DNA of 64,000 bases from Actinocatenispora rupis (GCF_016861975.1 NZ_BOMB01000044.1:1-64000); one strand, 5' to 3'; counted from the stretch's first letter, positions 18,363 through 27,543 are shown. Numbers and translations: made by a program. Notes: generated by a model from the sequence alone, not told the origin.

Positions 18363-18881
18363 TCATCCGGCCCGGCTCACCGTCGCCGCCATCGCGTCGG
18401 CCAGGGCCGCGCCCCACGCGCGGGCGCGGTCGCGTTCGCCGTCGTCGAGCGGCCCCTGCGTACCGGTGACGTAGAAGCTGCGCGGCGGTGCGATGACCCG
18501 CGCACCGCTGCGCCGGAGCCGGCGCCGGATCGCACCGGACGCCGAGCCCGGCAGCCGAGTACGGGCGTGCGTGTCGAACGACGCGGCGAGCGTGCCGTGC
18601 ATCGGCCCCGCCACCGCCAACCACTCCCGTACCCCCCGCTCGCCGACCGCCGCCTTCTCGTCCTGCCGCGCCGCGGCGCTGCGGGTACCCCGGCGGCTCA
18701 TGCCGAACGCGTGCGTCGGGCCGCCCACCACGACCAGGTCGATGTCGGCGGGCAGCGGCGCCGGCGCGTCGGCCACCGGGACCGCGCGTACCCCGACCCG
18801 TGCACCGAGCCCTTCGGCGATCGCCTCGGCGACCAGCGCGGTGTTACCGAACATCGATTCGTACACCACCAGGGCCTGCAT
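18363..18881 (-). CDS. Flavodoxin-domain protein
   Basis: A 172-residue flavodoxin-like protein. The FMN phosphate loop is VYESMFGNT (residues 5-13) and VVVGGPTHAFGMS forms the second FMN loop. It is longer than electron-carrier flavodoxins and resembles actinobacterial flavodoxin-fold stress proteins. The ATG at 18881 has GGGAGGAACG upstream; an upstream in-frame ATG/GTG at 18905 lacks such a site. It is divergent from PPK2 with a DosR-like box between them. Confidence 0.88.
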   Translation of the reverse strand: MQALVVYESMFGNTALVAEAIAEGLGARVGVRAVPVADAPAPLPADIDLVVVGGPTHAFGMSRRGTRSAAARQDEKAAVGERGVREWLAVAGPMHGTLAASFDTHARTRLPGSASGAIRRRLRRSGARVIAPPRSFYVTGTQGPLDDGERDRARAWGAALADAMAATVSRAG

Positions 18882-18940
18882 CGTTCCTCCCTCGTCGGTT
18901 CTCACGCCTCCAGTGGACGTCGGTGGCGGGGATTCCGGCA

Positions 18941-18954
18941 GGGTCGGTCGGCCC
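18941..18954. promoter_or_regulatory. DosR-like box, GGGTCGGTCGGCCC
   Basis: Lies between the divergent flavodoxin (start 18881) and PPK2 (start 19049) genes, about 60 and 95 bases from the two starts. It has the GGGNC-N4-GGCCC layout. Confidence 0.45.
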
Positions 18955-19048
18955 GGGGCGGCGGGTCGGACGACACGGCGACTCCGTGGATGCGCCCACG
19001 CGCGGCCAGACCGCCGATACGCTGGCGGTACCGAACGGGGAGGTGGAC

Positions 19049-19891
19049 GTGTCGGACCAGGACGCCCGCGACGACGGGTCGGCCGCGGCCGGCACGACGA
19101 AGGACCGGTTGCCGCGCAAGGTGTACGAGCGGGAACTGCTGCGGTTGCAGACCGAGCTGGTGCGCCTCCAGGAGTGGGTACGCGCCGAGGGCGCCCGGCT
19201 CGTCGTGGTCTTCGAGGGGCGCGACGCGGCCGGCAAGGGCGGCACCATCAAGCGGGTCAGCGAGTACCTGAACCCGCGCATCGCCCGGATCGCCGCGCTC
19301 CCCGCCCCCACCGAGCGCCAACGCACCCAGTGGTACTTCCAGCGCTACGTCGAGCACCTGCCGGCGGCCGGCGAGATCGTCCTGTTCGACCGCAGCTGGT
19401 ACAACCGGGCCGGGGTGGAGCGGGTGATGGGCTTCTGCACGCCGGAGCAGTACCGGATCTTCCTGCGGCAGTGCCCGATCTTCGAGCGGCTGCTGGTCGA
19501 GGACGGCATCCTGCTGCGCAAGTACTGGTTCTCGGTCAGCGATCTGGAGCAGGAGCGGCGGTTCACCGACCGGCTCACCGATCCGATGCGGCAGTGGAAG
19601 CTGTCCGAGATGGACCTGGAGTCGATCACGCGCTGGGAGGACTACTCCCGGGCGAAGGACGAGATGTTCGTGCACACCGACATTCCCGACGCGCCGTGGT
19701 ACGTGGTGGAGAGCGAGGACAAGCGGCGGGCCCGGATCAACATGATCGCGCACCTGCTGTCGAGCGTGCCCTACCACGCGGTGCGCCGGACGCCGCTGGA
19801 ACTGCCGGCCCGGCCCGCGTCCACCGGCTACCAGCGCCCGCCGCGCACCACCCAGACGTACGTGCCGGACCACGCCGCGTCGCTGCACTGA
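19049..19891 (+). CDS. ppk2: Polyphosphate kinase 2
   Basis: A 280-residue single-domain PPK2. Walker A is GRDAAGKGG (57-65), Walker B is LFDRSWYNR (Asp114), and the lid sequence AGVERVMGFC follows. The length and single domain fit class I PPK2, which makes ATP or GTP from polyphosphate and nucleoside diphosphates. The GTG at 19049 has GGGGAGG five bases upstream. In a dormancy set it would supply nucleotides from stored polyphosphate; this is inference. It ends six bases from the convergent membrane protein gene. Confidence 0.94.
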   Translation: MSDQDARDDGSAAAGTTKDRLPRKVYERELLRLQTELVRLQEWVRAEGARLVVVFEGRDAAGKGGTIKRVSEYLNPRIARIAALPAPTERQRTQWYFQRYVEHLPAAGEIVLFDRSWYNRAGVERVMGFCTPEQYRIFLRQCPIFERLLVEDGILLRKYWFSVSDLEQERRFTDRLTDPMRQWKLSEMDLESITRWEDYSRAKDEMFVHTDIPDAPWYVVESEDKRRARINMIAHLLSSVPYHAVRRTPLELPARPASTGYQRPPRTTQTYVPDHAASLH

Positions 19892-19897
19892 CCGGCG

Positions 19898-20317
19898 TCA
19901 CCGGTCGCGGGTGGCATCCGGCCGGGTGACCGCGGCCAGCGCCAGGATCACCCCGCCCAGCACCACCATCGTCGGCTGCAACGGACTGAACTCGCGGAAC
20001 AGCGTGATCTCCGCGGCCATCCACGCCAGCAACGCCAGCCCGGCAAGTACCGACAGGCCGGTCACCCGGGCCGGCGCCCACAGGTACGCGGAACCGGCCA
20101 GCAGCATCGGCACGCCCACCACAGCGAACAGGGCGACCGCCGGCACCGGCCACGTCGCGAACGGCGTACCGGCCAGGGCGTCCGACGGCAGGCCGGCACC
20201 GTCCACGAGCAGCATCACCGCGCCGCCCACCGCAGACATGCCCACGACCACGTCCAGCAGTACCAGCACGCGGACCGCCAGCGTCCGCCAGACCGTACCG
20301 GAACGCGGCGCGAGCAT
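19898..20317 (-). CDS. Four-helix membrane protein of unknown function
   Basis: A 139-residue hydrophobic protein with about four predicted helices and short loops. It resembles small integral membrane proteins often found beside stress genes but has no residue motif I can assign. The ATG at 20317 follows GGGAGGGTCC. It is divergent from hsp20 and shares the two boxes at 20379 and 20421. Confidence 0.78.
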   Translation of the reverse strand: MLAPRSGTVWRTLAVRVLVLLDVVVGMSAVGGAVMLLVDGAGLPSDALAGTPFATWPVPAVALFAVVGVPMLLAGSAYLWAPARVTGLSVLAGLALLAWMAAEITLFREFSPLQPTMVVLGGVILALAAVTRPDATRDR

Positions 20318-20378
20318 CGGACCCTCCCGTCGTGTGCCACCCGTACTCCAGTGCACCCCGGCCCGGATCGCCGCGGGA

Positions 20379-20434
20379 GGGCCGAACGACCCCCGCGCGC
20401 CGGTCGCTCGCCCCTGTGCGGGGACGGACGGCCG
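20379..20434. promoter_or_regulatory. Two DosR-like boxes upstream of hsp20
   Basis: GGGCCGAACGACCC (20379-20392) and GGGACGGACGGCCG (20421-20434) lie in tandem 42 bases apart centre to centre, the nearer one 41 bases from the hsp20 ATG. The mycobacterial hspX promoter also carries more than one DosR box. They may also serve the divergent membrane protein. Confidence 0.55.
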
Positions 20435-20475
20435 AGGTGGGGTGGACGGAGACGACGGCCAACGGGAGGTGCGTG

Positions 20476-20883
20476 ATGACAGGGACGGGTCCGGGCCGCC
20501 AGCCCGCCGGTCGCGACCTGTGGGACTGGTTCGACTGGCCGGCACGGTTGCCGTGGCACACACCGCCGATCCGGGTCGAGGACTCCCTGGAGGGCGACCG
20601 GTACGTCATCCGCGCCGAACTGCCGGGCATCGACCCGGCGACGGACCTGCGGGTCACCGTCGGGCACGGAGTACTGGGCATCCACACCGAACGCCGGTCC
20701 ACGGCGACGGCACACCGGCACGCCGAGTTCTCGTACGGCACCTTCGACCGGACCGTGTCGCTGCCGGACGGTACCGACGAGGACAGCGTGACCGCGCGCT
20801 ACGACAACGGCGTACTGGAGATCTCGATGCACGTCGCCGGTACCCGGTCCCAGCCGCGGTCCGTACCGGTCGACACCGGGTAG
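20476..20883 (+). CDS. Hsp20/alpha-crystallin small heat shock protein
   Basis: A 135-residue small heat shock protein. The alpha-crystallin domain covers about residues 30-125 (IRVEDSLEGDRYVIRAELPGI at its start, YDNGVLEISM at its end). The aromatic N-terminus (LWDWFDWPARLPW) suits oligomer assembly. It is an ATP-independent holdase, equivalent in family to mycobacterial HspX. A GGGAGG site precedes the ATG at 20476. Confidence 0.94.
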   Translation: MTGTGPGRQPAGRDLWDWFDWPARLPWHTPPIRVEDSLEGDRYVIRAELPGIDPATDLRVTVGHGVLGIHTERRSTATAHRHAEFSYGTFDRTVSLPDGTDEDSVTARYDNGVLEISMHVAGTRSQPRSVPVDTG

Positions 20884-21063
20884 CTCCTTCTCGCCGAACC
20901 CACCACCGGTCGGCTGTCCGTTGCGGCTCAACCGATTCCCGGCTCGGGCGTGGGCCCGCGGGACGGCTTCGAGTGCGGCCTCGCCCGGACATTTCGACAG
21001 CATCGAGGCACGACGATCACCCGGTCTGATGGTTGCCAGCCGGTCGCCGTCCGCGGCGGCAGG

Positions 21064-22467
21064 ATGGGCGGCGTGGACGACTTCGAGACGCTGTACCGGG
21101 CGATGGCGAGCCGGGACGTCCGGTTCGACGGCCGTTTCGTGGTCGCGGTGACCAGCACCGGGGTGTACTGCCGCCCCAGTTGTCCGTCCCGTACGCCACT
21201 GGCGCGCAACGTACGGTTCTTCGCGCTGTCCGGCGCGGCGGAGGCGGCCGGGTTCCGGGCCTGCCGCCGGTGCCGCCCGGACGCCGCACCCGCGTCACCG
21301 GAGTGGCGGGTACGCGGGGATCTCGTGGCGCGGGCGCTGCGGCTGATCGCCGATGGCGCGGTGGACCGGGACGGCGTGGCCGGGCTCGCGCGCCGCCTGT
21401 CGGTCAGCGAGCGGCACCTGCACCGGCAGCTGCTCGCCGAGGTCGGCGCGGGACCGCAGGCGCTGGCGGTGACGCGCCGCGCGCAGGTGGCGCGGATGCT
21501 GGTGGAGTCGAGCGCGCTGCCGATGTCGGACGTGGCGTTCGCCGCCGGGTACGCCAGCGTGCGGCAGTTCAACGCGGGCATGCGCGTGGCGTACGGGTGC
21601 GCGCCGAGCGCGCTGCGGCGACGTCCGGCCGACGGCGCGGGCGGGGCGCTGACGCTGCGCCTGCGGTACCGGGAGCCGTTGCCGACGGGCCCGCTGCTGG
21701 CCTGGCTGGCGGAGCGGGCAGTGCCCGGTGTCGAATCGGTACGCGCCGGACGCTACGAGCGCACCCTGCGGCTGCCGCGGGGGCACGCGCTTGTCGGGAT
21801 CGGGTTCGAGCCGGACCGCCCCGGCGAAGCCCTGGTACGTCTGAGCCTCGCCGACGTCCGCGATCTGGCCGCCGCCGTCGAGCGGTGCCGCGAGATCCTC
21901 GACCTGGACGCCGATCCCGCCACGATCGCGGCCGACCTCTCCGCCGATCCGGTCCTCGCGCCGCTGGTGGCGCGGGCGCCCGGGCTGCGCGTACCGGGCT
22001 GCGCCGACGGGGTCGAGGGCGCCGCCCGCGCCGTCCTGCGCCGGCACCCACATGCGTTGGTACGGCTGGTCGAGCGGTACGGCGAGCGGTTCGGTGACCG
22101 CCGGCTGTTCCCGACGCCGGACGCCCTGGCGCGGGCGGACCTCGGCGCCGTCGGGTTGACCGGCCCGCGCGCGGACACGCTGCGCGCGGTCGCGGCCGCG
22201 GTCGCCGACGGGGCGCTGGTGCTGGACCGCACCGCGGACCGGGCCGACACCCTCGCCACGCTGCGGGCGATCCCGGGCATCGGCCCGTCGAGGCTGGCGT
22301 ACGTGGCTCGGCACGCGCTCGGCGACCCCGACGTGTTCCCGCCGGATCCGTTGCTGCGCAAGGCGGTCCGCCGGCTCGGCGCGGACCCGGACCGCTGGCG
22401 CCCGTGGCGCTCGTACGCCGCCGGGTACGTCCACGGCTTCGCCGTCGCCGACCGGCACCGTCCGTAG
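21064..22467 (+). CDS. Ada-type regulator fused to AlkA-type DNA glycosylase
   Basis: This 467-residue fusion has an Ada zinc domain (Cys36, Cys40, Cys67, Cys70; first Cys accepts methyl from phosphotriesters), an AraC-type helix-turn-helix (about 85-180) and an AlkA-type 3-methyladenine glycosylase (about 195-467). The helix-hairpin-helix loop is PGIGPS; the catalytic Asp is Asp428 in FPPDPLL, with one residue deleted before it relative to the common FPATDL form, and the usual Trp after GIGP is Ser409. It would sense and repair alkylation damage. ATG at 21064 is used; GTG at 21073 is possible. Confidence 0.9.
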   Translation: MGGVDDFETLYRAMASRDVRFDGRFVVAVTSTGVYCRPSCPSRTPLARNVRFFALSGAAEAAGFRACRRCRPDAAPASPEWRVRGDLVARALRLIADGAVDRDGVAGLARRLSVSERHLHRQLLAEVGAGPQALAVTRRAQVARMLVESSALPMSDVAFAAGYASVRQFNAGMRVAYGCAPSALRRRPADGAGGALTLRLRYREPLPTGPLLAWLAERAVPGVESVRAGRYERTLRLPRGHALVGIGFEPDRPGEALVRLSLADVRDLAAAVERCREILDLDADPATIAADLSADPVLAPLVARAPGLRVPGCADGVEGAARAVLRRHPHALVRLVERYGERFGDRRLFPTPDALARADLGAVGLTGPRADTLRAVAAAVADGALVLDRTADRADTLATLRAIPGIGPSRLAYVARHALGDPDVFPPDPLLRKAVRRLGADPDRWRPWRSYAAGYVHGFAVADRHRP

Positions 22468-22536
22468 CACCGCCGGATCGGCTGCCCCGCAACGAAACCG
22501 CGGCCGCTTCATCCACCCCCGAGTACGGAAAGATCG

Positions 22537-23718
22537 ATGGGTCAGTATCTGGACACCTTGCGTACCAAGGACTTCCGGCGCCTGTGGCTGGGCGCGACCG
22601 TCTCCACCCTGGGCGACGGCATGACGTACGTGGCGCTGGCGTGGCTGGTGGCCGCGCGTCCCGGCGGTACCGCGCAGCTCGGCCTGCTCGGGGTCTGTTA
22701 CACCGCCCCGGTTCTCGTCGGCGGCTGGGCCGTCGGCCCGCTGCTGGACCGGTTCGACAAGCGCACCGTCCTCGTCGCCGACAGCGTGGTCCGCGCGCTG
22801 GCCGTCGCGTCGGTGCCGGTTGCCGCGGCGCTGGCGGCGGTGCCGGGCTGGCTGCCGTTCGCGGTGGCCGCCGTGTACGGAGCGCTGAAAATGGTGCCAC
22901 TGGCCGGATTCCCGGCGTCGATCCCGTACCTGGTGGACGACTCGCACCTGGAGGCGGCGAACGCGCTGGAGTCGTTCGGGTTCAGCGTGGCCGGCGTGGT
23001 CGGTCCGGCCGCGGCGGGGCTGCTCGTCGGCTGGATCGGCGCGCCGAACGTCCTGCTCGCGGACTCGGTGTCGTTCCTCGTGTTCGCGTCCGCGGCGGCG
23101 CTGGTCCGCCCGCTGCGCCCACGACGCGACCCCGCCCGGCCGTACGGGTCGCTGCGCGTGCTGGCGCGCGACCGGGTGATCGTGACGACGACGCTGGCGT
23201 TCATGGCGTTCAACGTCGCCGAGGGCATGCTGCTGGTGACCGCGCCCTGGCTGGCCGTGCACCGGCTCGGCGGCGCCACCGCCCTCGGCGTACTCCTCGC
23301 GCTTCTCGCGGCCGGTGAACTCGTCGGCGCCGCCGTCGCCGGTCACCGCCGGCCGAGCCACCGCCGCGTACTCGGCATCGGCATCGTCCAGGCCGCCGGA
23401 GCGCTGGGCTTCCTCGCCGTACTGGCCGGGGCGCCGCCGCTGGTGGGAGCCGGGTTCCTGGCCGTCGGCGGGTTCGGCGCGGCGATGACCGTGTGGGCGC
23501 AGGCGCTGCGGATGCGCCGCATCCCGGCGGAACTGCACGGCCGCGCGTTCGCCCTGCTGCGCACCCTGATGCAGGCCACGCCGCCGCTCGGCGCCGTCCT
23601 CGTCACCCCGCTGCTGGTACACGCGCAGCAGGGCGCGGCCGCGCTGGTCATGGCCACCGTCGCCGGCGTACCCGCGATGCTGCTGGTCGCCGCCGGCCGC
23701 CGTACCCGCACCGACTGA
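22537..23718 (+). CDS. MFS transporter
   Basis: A 393-residue protein with about 12 membrane helices and MFS hallmarks: TKDFRRLWLGATVSTLGDG at the start and DRFDKRTVLVADS after helix 2. It resembles actinobacterial MFS exporters of the MFS_3/enterobactin-exporter type. The substrate is unknown. It follows the Ada-AlkA gene by 69 bases on the same strand and ends in a 229-base convergent gap that holds no gene. Confidence 0.88.
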   Translation: MGQYLDTLRTKDFRRLWLGATVSTLGDGMTYVALAWLVAARPGGTAQLGLLGVCYTAPVLVGGWAVGPLLDRFDKRTVLVADSVVRALAVASVPVAAALAAVPGWLPFAVAAVYGALKMVPLAGFPASIPYLVDDSHLEAANALESFGFSVAGVVGPAAAGLLVGWIGAPNVLLADSVSFLVFASAAALVRPLRPRRDPARPYGSLRVLARDRVIVTTTLAFMAFNVAEGMLLVTAPWLAVHRLGGATALGVLLALLAAGELVGAAVAGHRRPSHRRVLGIGIVQAAGALGFLAVLAGAPPLVGAGFLAVGGFGAAMTVWAQALRMRRIPAELHGRAFALLRTLMQATPPLGAVLVTPLLVHAQQGAAALVMATVAGVPAMLLVAAGRRTRTD

Positions 23719-23947
23719 ACCTTCGTGGGCGGGCGGTCCGGTGGCTCCGCGACGGACGACCGGCGGCAGCGGCACCGTCCTCGCCCCGCCAGCACCGGCC
23801 CGACCGCACGCAAGCGGGTCGAGCCGGCGCCGGCAGCGAGGTGGTCGCCATCAGCGCGAGCGCCGCACCGCCGCACCGGCGCACCGGCGCGCCGGGATCA
23901 CTGCCGGTCGGCGCGTTCGGCCGGACGCTGGTGGGCCGGCACGCCGG

Positions 23948-24922
23948 TCACGGGGTGGCGGGACGCTCGGCGACGGTGAGCAGGACCTTCCCGAGTACGG
24001 TCCGGGCCTCGACCGCGGCGTGTGCCCCGGCCGCGTCGGTGAGCGGGAACGTGCCGCCGACGACCGGACTGATCCGCCCGGCGGCGGCCTCCGCGAGGGT
24101 CCGCGCGACGAGCGCGGTGACCTGGTCGCGCGCCTGCGCCAGCGCGGGCAGGCCGTGGACGGTGATCCCGCGCCGCCGGGCCTCGTCCGGGTCGACGGTG
24201 GCGAACCCACCGGTCGGCGCGCCGTACGTGAAGATCGTGCCGCCGTCGCGTACCGCGGCCAGCGCGGCGCTGCCGATCGCGCCACCGACGCCGTCGAGTA
24301 CCACGTCGACGTCGCGCACCCGGTCGAGCCAGTCGGCATCGGTCGGGTCGACCACCTCGGCCGCACCGGCCTCGCGTACGAGGGCCTGCTTGGCGGCACC
24401 GCGGGCGGCACCGATGACGTACGCGCCGGCCGCCGCGGCCAGGCCGACCGCGAGCAGGCCGGCACCGCCGTTGGCGCCGAGTACGAGAACCCTTGTGCCG
24501 GAGGCGATCCGGGCCGTGTCGAGCAGCGTCAGCGCCATCGGGCCGTCGTGCGTCAGGGTCGCCGCGGTCGCGTCGTCGACCCCGTCCGGGATCGGCACGA
24601 TCTTCTCCACCGGCACCACGGCACGCTCGGCGTACGCGTTGACGCTGTCGGTGTAGCCGACGACGCGCCTGCCGAGCCACGCCGGGTCGACGCCCTCGCC
24701 GACCGCGACGACGGTCCCCGCGACCCCGTCCCCCGGCACGTACGGCGGGGTGACCGGGAAGTGTTCCCGGCCCCAGCCGGCGCGTACCTGGGTCTCGACG
24801 AACAGCACGTCGACGGCGGACACCGCCACCACGACCTGCCCGGTTTCCGGTGCCGGATCGGGCACCCGGCGCGTCACCAGGACCTCCGGTCCACCGAACC
24901 GCGCCACCTCGGCCACCAACAT
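23948..24922 (-). CDS. Zinc-independent quinone oxidoreductase (medium-chain family)
   Basis: A 324-residue NADPH:quinone-reductase-like enzyme. It starts MLVAEVARFGGPEVL, has PYVPGDGVAGTVVAVGEGVD, and a nucleotide loop VLGANGGAGLLAVGLA. No structural zinc cysteines are present. Such enzymes reduce quinones or enones and are often under redox regulators of the MerR/SoxR type. The promoter at 24959-24989 fits this. Confidence 0.9.
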   Translation of the reverse strand: MLVAEVARFGGPEVLVTRRVPDPAPETGQVVVAVSAVDVLFVETQVRAGWGREHFPVTPPYVPGDGVAGTVVAVGEGVDPAWLGRRVVGYTDSVNAYAERAVVPVEKIVPIPDGVDDATAATLTHDGPMALTLLDTARIASGTRVLVLGANGGAGLLAVGLAAAAGAYVIGAARGAAKQALVREAGAAEVVDPTDADWLDRVRDVDVVLDGVGGAIGSAALAAVRDGGTIFTYGAPTGGFATVDPDEARRRGITVHGLPALAQARDQVTALVARTLAEAAAGRISPVVGGTFPLTDAAGAHAAVEARTVLGKVLLTVAERPATP

Positions 24923-24958
24923 CGGCTCACTCCTCTGCCCCGCCGCTCTGTCCCCACC

Positions 24959-24989
24959 ATCCTCAACGTTGAAGTGAACTTCAGGTCAA
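24959..24989 (-). promoter_or_regulatory. MerR/SoxR-type promoter with 19-base spacer
   Basis: On the minus strand a -35 TTGACC (24989-24984) and -10 GAGGAT (24964-24959) are separated by 19 bases, longer than the usual 17. The spacer holds the dyad TGAAGT-N2-ACTTCA (24970-24983). Overlong spacers with a central dyad are the signature of MerR-family activators. It lies 37 bases upstream of the quinone oxidoreductase ATG. No MerR-family gene is in the window. Confidence 0.6.
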
Positions 24990-25047
24990 GCCCGGCGTGC
25001 GGCACGTCACGGCGCGACGCCACGTCCGACACCGTCGGCACCGGACC

Positions 25048-25824
25048 TCACCGTACGAACGGGTGGGTCACGACCTGGACGAGCACGAACGCGGCGACGA
25101 CGAACACGAGGTAGGCGAACCAGCGGCGCAGCCGGACCGCCGGCAACCGGGCGGCGAACCGGCCCGCGACCAGCGACCCGAGAATGGCGGCGGCGGTGAA
25201 CACGCCCGCAACGCGGTAGTCGACGGCCGCGTCGCCGGCGTGGGCCGCGAACCCGGCTGCCGAGTTGATCACGATGATCACCAGGGACGTACCGACCGCC
25301 GTCGGCATCGACAGGCCGAGCAGCAGGACCAGCGCCGGGATGATGAGAAAGCCGCCGCCCACGCCGAACAGGCCGGTGAGGAACCCGACCGCGAGCCCGG
25401 CCCCGAGCGCCCTCGGCAGACACCGCCGCCAGTTCACGCGGCCCTGCGGAAGCGCGCACGCGCCGCCCGTCTCGCGACGTTCCCGCAGCATCTGTACGCC
25501 GGCGGCAACCATCAGCAGCGCGAAGCCGGCCAGGACCACCCTCGGGTCCAGCAGCCGGTTGACTGCCGCTCCCCCGAACGCCGCGACCGCCCCCGCGGCA
25601 CCGAACACCCCCGCGATGCGCCACTGGACCTGTCCGGTACACATCCGGGGCAGCACGGCGGCGGCCGACGAGATCCCCACGATCAGCAGCGATGTCGGTA
25701 CGGCCGCGCCCAGTGACTGCCCGGTGCCGTACACGAGCGCGGGCACGGCCAGGATCGATCCGCCGCCGCCGAGCAGCCCCAGCAGTACGCCGACGGCCGC
25801 GCCGAATCCCAGCGCCGCGATCAT
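25048..25824 (-). CDS. TauE/SafE-family sulfite exporter-like protein
   Basis: A 258-residue membrane protein with two homologous halves, each with the glycine-rich motif of the family: [15 protein letters not shown] (about 16-30) and [15 protein letters not shown] (about 150-164). About eight helices are predicted. Members export sulfite or related organosulfur anions. It follows the CstB-like gene by 90 bases on the same strand, so it can remove the sulfite formed by persulfide dioxygenase. Confidence 0.9.
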   Translation of the reverse strand: MIAALGFGAAVGVLLGLLGGGGSILAVPALVYGTGQSLGAAVPTSLLIVGISSAAAVLPRMCTGQVQWRIAGVFGAAGAVAAFGGAAVNRLLDPRVVLAGFALLMVAAGVQMLRERRETGGACALPQGRVNWRRCLPRALGAGLAVGFLTGLFGVGGGFLIIPALVLLLGLSMPTAVGTSLVIIVINSAAGFAAHAGDAAVDYRVAGVFTAAAILGSLVAGRFAARLPAVRLRRWFAYLVFVVAAFVLVQVVTHPFVR

Positions 25825-25914
25825 CCGCTCAGACTCGGGTGACAGCGGGGGCGGGCTCGTCCGCGGCGGTCTCGGGTCGCGTGGCGACGCCGGTGCGCAC
25901 CGCGCGAGGGCCCG

Positions 25915-27321
25915 TCACCGGTCGTCCTGACGCTGGCCGGGGACGGTCGGCAGGCCCGCCTCGGCGGCGCGGGTGTACGCGTCGTCGACGTGCACCACCC
26001 GCCGGCCGGCGCGGGCGAGCATGCTCACCGCGGCCGCCGCCCGGTACCCGGATCCGCAGTGCACCCAGATCACGCCCGGCGGCAGCTCGCCGATCCGGCC
26101 GGCAAGTTCTGGCAACGGTACGTGCACGGCGCCGTCGACGTGCTCGGCGCGCCACTCGTTCCCGAGGCGTACGTCGAGCACGACGTCGGGCGCCGGCAAC
26201 CCGTCCGGGACGCGACCGTCGCGGGCGGCGGCCAGGTCCGCGAACGTGGCGACCGGCAGCGTCCCGGTGCGGGCCTCGTCGCCGCCGGACCACCGCTCCG
26301 GCGTACCGGTGGCCGCGGCGGTGGGCCGGTCGATGCCGATACGGGCCAGTTCGCGTTGCGCGGTGGCCACCTGCTCGGCCGTCTCGCCGAGCAGCGTGAC
26401 CGGCTGGCCGGCGGGCATGAGCCATCCCAGCCAGGTCGACATCGCCCCGTCGAGGCCGAAGCTGAGCGTGCCGGTCAGGTGCCGGCGCATGAACGCCGTA
26501 CGCGAGCGGAGGTCGACGACCCACTCGCCGGCGTCGATCCGGCGACGCACCTCGGCGGGGTCGGCACGACGCACCGGCGTCAGGTCGATCGGATCGGCGC
26601 CGGCGGCGTTGCGCACGCCCATGTGCGCGTAGTACGCCGGGTAGGCGTCGAGCCCGGCCAGCGTGGTGGTCACGAACTCGTCGGCCGCCAGCCGCAGGGC
26701 CGGGTTGCCGAGGCGTTCCTGACCGATGGTGGAGGTCGCGGCGTCGGACTGGCCGGCCGAGCAGAAGCTGCCGAACCCGTGCGTGGGCCAGATCCGCGCC
26801 CCGTCGGGCAGCAGATCCGCCAGCCGCCGTACCGAGTCGTGCTGGTGCCGGGCCAGGGTCTCGGCGTGCTGGTCGCCGAGCAGGTCGGTGCGGCCGGTGG
26901 TGCCGAACAGCAGCGAGCCGCCGGTGAACACGCCGACAGGTCCCTCCGCGCCGGCGAGCACGTACGACAGGTGGTGGAAGGTGTGGCCCGGGGTGCTCAC
27001 CGCCGACAGCCGCATCCGTGGCGAGATGGCCACCTCGTCACCGTCGGCGATCCGCGTACGGTCGAAGGCGACGTCGTCGGCCCCCGCCACCAGGTACGCC
27101 GCGCCGGTCAGCCGGGCCAGCGCCAGTCCGCCGGAGACGTAGTCGTTGTGCAGGTGGGTTTCGGCCACGTGCGTGATCCGTACCCCGAGGCGTCCGGCGA
27201 GCGCGACGATCCGGTCGATGTCGCGCTGCGGGTCCACCACCAGGGCCACCCGCCCGTCGTGCGCGAGGTAACTCCGGTCGCCCAGCGTGGAGGTCTCCAC
27301 GACCTCGACGTCGATACCCAT
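25915..27321 (-). CDS. CstB-like persulfide dioxygenase: metallo-beta-lactamase plus two rhodanese domains
   Basis: A 468-residue enzyme. The N-terminal MBL domain (about 1-240) shows [23 protein letters not shown] and [11 protein letters not shown] first rhodanese domain (about 260-345) has no cysteine at its active position. The second (about 370-460) has the active loop VHCGSGYRA. This order equals staphylococcal CstB, which oxidises glutathione or CoA persulfides to sulfite/thiosulfate. ATG at 27321 (GGGGGACGGGACG upstream) is preferred to the start at 27360. It is followed by a TauE exporter and preceded by an operator at 27528. Confidence 0.9.
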   Translation of the reverse strand: MGIDVEVVETSTLGDRSYLAHDGRVALVVDPQRDIDRIVALAGRLGVRITHVAETHLHNDYVSGGLALARLTGAAYLVAGADDVAFDRTRIADGDEVAISPRMRLSAVSTPGHTFHHLSYVLAGAEGPVGVFTGGSLLFGTTGRTDLLGDQHAETLARHQHDSVRRLADLLPDGARIWPTHGFGSFCSAGQSDAATSTIGQERLGNPALRLAADEFVTTTLAGLDAYPAYYAHMGVRNAAGADPIDLTPVRRADPAEVRRRIDAGEWVVDLRSRTAFMRRHLTGTLSFGLDGAMSTWLGWLMPAGQPVTLLGETAEQVATAQRELARIGIDRPTAAATGTPERWSGGDEARTGTLPVATFADLAAARDGRVPDGLPAPDVVLDVRLGNEWRAEHVDGAVHVPLPELAGRIGELPPGVIWVHCGSGYRAAAAVSMLARAGRRVVHVDDAYTRAAEAGLPTVPGQRQDDR

Positions 27322-27472
27322 CGTCCCGTCCCCCGTCGTCTCGTTCGTACCGCTGACCATCAGCCCCCCGTTTCGACGGCGGTCGCGCCCGCCGTTGGCC
27401 CGCGGCCCGGGAGCGGCGCTCCCCCGGCGCCACCTGCCGACCGCGGTACCGGCCCGCCACGGCGCCTCAACC

Positions 27473-27508
27473 TCAAGCGTGCCGCGACCGCAGCCCGTCC
27501 ACGCTCAT
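27473..27508 (-). CDS. Candidate 11-codon leader peptide
   Basis: Just downstream of the operator at 27528, a strong GAGGAGTACGGGAG site precedes an ATG and 11 codons (MSVDGLRSRHA) before a stop, 151 bases ahead of the CstB-like ATG. It could be a leader peptide in the long 5' leader. It has no cysteine, so simple cysteine attenuation is not indicated. It may be fortuitous. Confidence 0.3.
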   Translation of the reverse strand: MSVDGLRSRHA

Positions 27509-27527
27509 CTCCCGTACTCCTCGGACT

Positions 27528-27543
27528 ATACCCCCGGGGGTAT
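27528..27543. promoter_or_regulatory. CstR/CsoR-type operator, perfect 16-bp palindrome
   Basis: ATACCCCCGGGGGTAT. It lies 207 bases upstream of the CstB-like ATG on the minus strand. The 675-base gap 27322-27996 holds this site, the leader peptide candidate and the operator at 27941, and nothing else I can support. GC-rich centres flanked by ATA/TAT are typical of CsoR-family operators. Confidence 0.75.

Noticed and set aside
21295-23775. Very long minus-strand open frame (826 codons) opposite Ada-AlkA and MFS genes
   Set aside because: It is a mirror of high-GC codon bias; the translation is Arg/Gly/Gln-rich low complexity, while the plus-strand frames match known domains along their whole length.
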